Shown: piece by piece, positions 52,853-53,635 of the stretch
Layout of the letters: every line of letters starts with the position of its first letter
Numbering within the stretch: the first letter of the stretch is position 1
Assembly (NCBI GenBank): GCA_014730165.1
Contig: WJIS01000129.1
Span: 1-53,635, forward strand
Length of the DNA stretch: 53,635 nucleotides
From: Promethearchaeota archaeon
GTDB taxonomy: Archaea > Asgardarchaeota > Lokiarchaeia > Sigyniarchaeales > SOKP01
Direction: 5' to 3'
Made by a program: the position numbers and the translations under genes
Notes under the pieces: generated by a model
What the model saw: the letters and a program-made list of their open reading frames with translations, nothing else
Databases searched by the model: none
What the model was told of the DNA's origin: nothing

Positions 52853-53047
52853 TTTTTTGAACCGTAGTAATTTAATAATAATTATGTTTTAAATTGTTTC
52901 TTAGATATAAAATCTTTTTATTTAAACTCGTATTTAAAAAGTTTAAAAATCTAAACTCAAATTAAAACTTTATATATCATTTATAATTAATTTCTAATTA
53001 ATCTTAAATTTTAATAAATTTACTAGAATAAAAATTAATGATAAAAA

Positions 53048-53635
53048 ATGAATGAAGAAACAGTTTCGCAAGAAATGAAATATTCCAAAAAAATACATAT
53101 TTCTTATGGACTTGGAGGATTTCTGGATAACTTTGTATTGGGAGCTTTTACTACAAGAATAATTGATTTCTATGAAAATGAAATATTATTATCTATAGCC
53201 TTAGTAGGTATGGCTATTGCTATCTATGGGTTATGGAATATGGTGAATGATCCGATATTAGGTTATCTTTGCGATAAGAAATATAAATTTACAGAAAAAT
53301 ACGGGAGAAGATATCCATGGTATGTAATTGGAATTTTATCATATGCATGGGTTTATCTTTTAATCTTTACAGTCCCATTTTCAGATGAAATAGGGTTATT
53401 TTTTTGGTTACTGATAACTATTATTTCGTTTGAATTTGCATTCACCCTATGGCAAGCTAACTATCTAGCTCTGTTCCCAGATAAATTTAGAACTCAGAAG
53501 GAGAGAACCAAAGTAGGATTATGGAACTCACTCTGTGGCGTCATAGGTATTGCATTAGGTACTCTAATACCTCCATTACTGATTGAAGATGGGGTTCCTT
53601 CAAGCTATTTCTTGATGGCGATTGTTATAACTATA
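53048..53635 (+). CDS. GPH/MFS-type transporter, N-terminal part (runs off the window)
   Basis: The first 196 codons of a membrane carrier of the MelB-like GPH family. It begins MNEETVSQEMKYSKKIHISYG, then a first helix LGGFLDNFVLGAFTTR. It has the conserved MVNDPILGYLCDKKYKFTEKYGRRYPW loop (NDPxxG...GRRxPW), with the aspartate used for cation coupling in the family. Four to five helices are visible before the window ends. It is divergent from the deacylase and probably imports its substrate or a related compound. Partial only because of the window edge. Confidence 0.88.
   Translation, partial: MNEETVSQEMKYSKKIHISYGLGGFLDNFVLGAFTTRIIDFYENEILLSIALVGMAIAIYGLWNMVNDPILGYLCDKKYKFTEKYGRRYPWYVIGILSYAWVYLLIFTVPFSDEIGLFFWLLITIISFEFAFTLWQANYLALFPDKFRTQKERTKVGLWNSLCGVIGIALGTLIPPLLIEDGVPSSYFLMAIVITI

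Overview
The window is AT-rich archaeal DNA from a chromosome. Its gene content points to an Asgard archaeon (Promethearchaeota), most like the Lokiarchaeia. It carries archaeal information-processing genes (a histone, RNA polymerase subunit Rpo4, ribosomal proteins eL21 and eL33, Pus10, KsgA, NurA and an archaeal type II dehydroquinate synthase). It also carries Asgard hallmark genes: an ESCRT-III/Snf7 protein, a Rab-like small GTPase, a Roadblock/LC7 protein and leucine-rich-repeat proteins. The taxonomy is inferred from gene content alone; no rRNA gene is present.

Layout. 0-5 kb: a histone, a D-lyxose isomerase-like cupin with a GH127 beta-L-arabinofuranosidase-like enzyme, and an ADP-forming acyl-CoA synthetase alpha-like protein. 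5-9.6 kb: a Rab-like GTPase, a histidine kinase, a CPBP protease and NurA. 9.6-14.3 kb, minus strand: a conserved archaeal translation/transcription cluster, pus10 - eL21 - rpo4 - DUF655 - ksgA - HemK-like methyltransferase. 14.4-21.2 kb: a disrupted cold-shock protein gene, a GPH-type transporter, a Roadblock protein, a P-loop kinase, a zinc-ribbon protein with a degenerate CPBP domain, a UroD-like methyltransferase and a small PH-like protein. 21.2-30.6 kb: a GH57 enzyme, dehydroquinate synthase II, ESCRT-III, a MetE-like protein, a large zinc-finger/coiled-coil/low-complexity protein, a PHP phosphoesterase, eL33 and a ceramidase-like protein. 30.7-37.1 kb: a catabolic block with a C69 peptidase, two-gene altronate/galactarate dehydratase, aldehyde:ferredoxin oxidoreductase and a class III aminotransferase. 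37.3-45 kb: an accessory island with a high-GC orphan gene, two LRR proteins, a phospholipase C-like protein and a TPR protein, bracketed by a 0.2-kb direct repeat. 45.3-53.6 kb: a second catabolic block with a ThDP enzyme, a PanE-like reductase, two N-acyl-D-amino-acid deacylases (one missing its N-terminal metal site), a second C69 peptidase and the start of a second GPH transporter.

The most unusual signals concern translation. The ESCRT-III gene and the HemK-like methyltransferase gene have no ATG, GTG or TTG available at the start of their conserved region. Both instead have an ATA codon 6-7 bases after a GGTG Shine-Dalgarno-like sequence. The cold-shock gene seems to start at CTG after GGAGGT. 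It is also interrupted, inside its most conserved motif, by exactly 30 bases holding an in-frame TGA and a perfect hairpin, flanked by identical AAA codons. That geometry resembles a translational-bypass element or a mini-intron, though a recent mutation cannot be excluded. A 21-base upstream element is shared by the aldehyde oxidoreductase and ThDP-enzyme genes, which suggests the two catabolic blocks are co-regulated.
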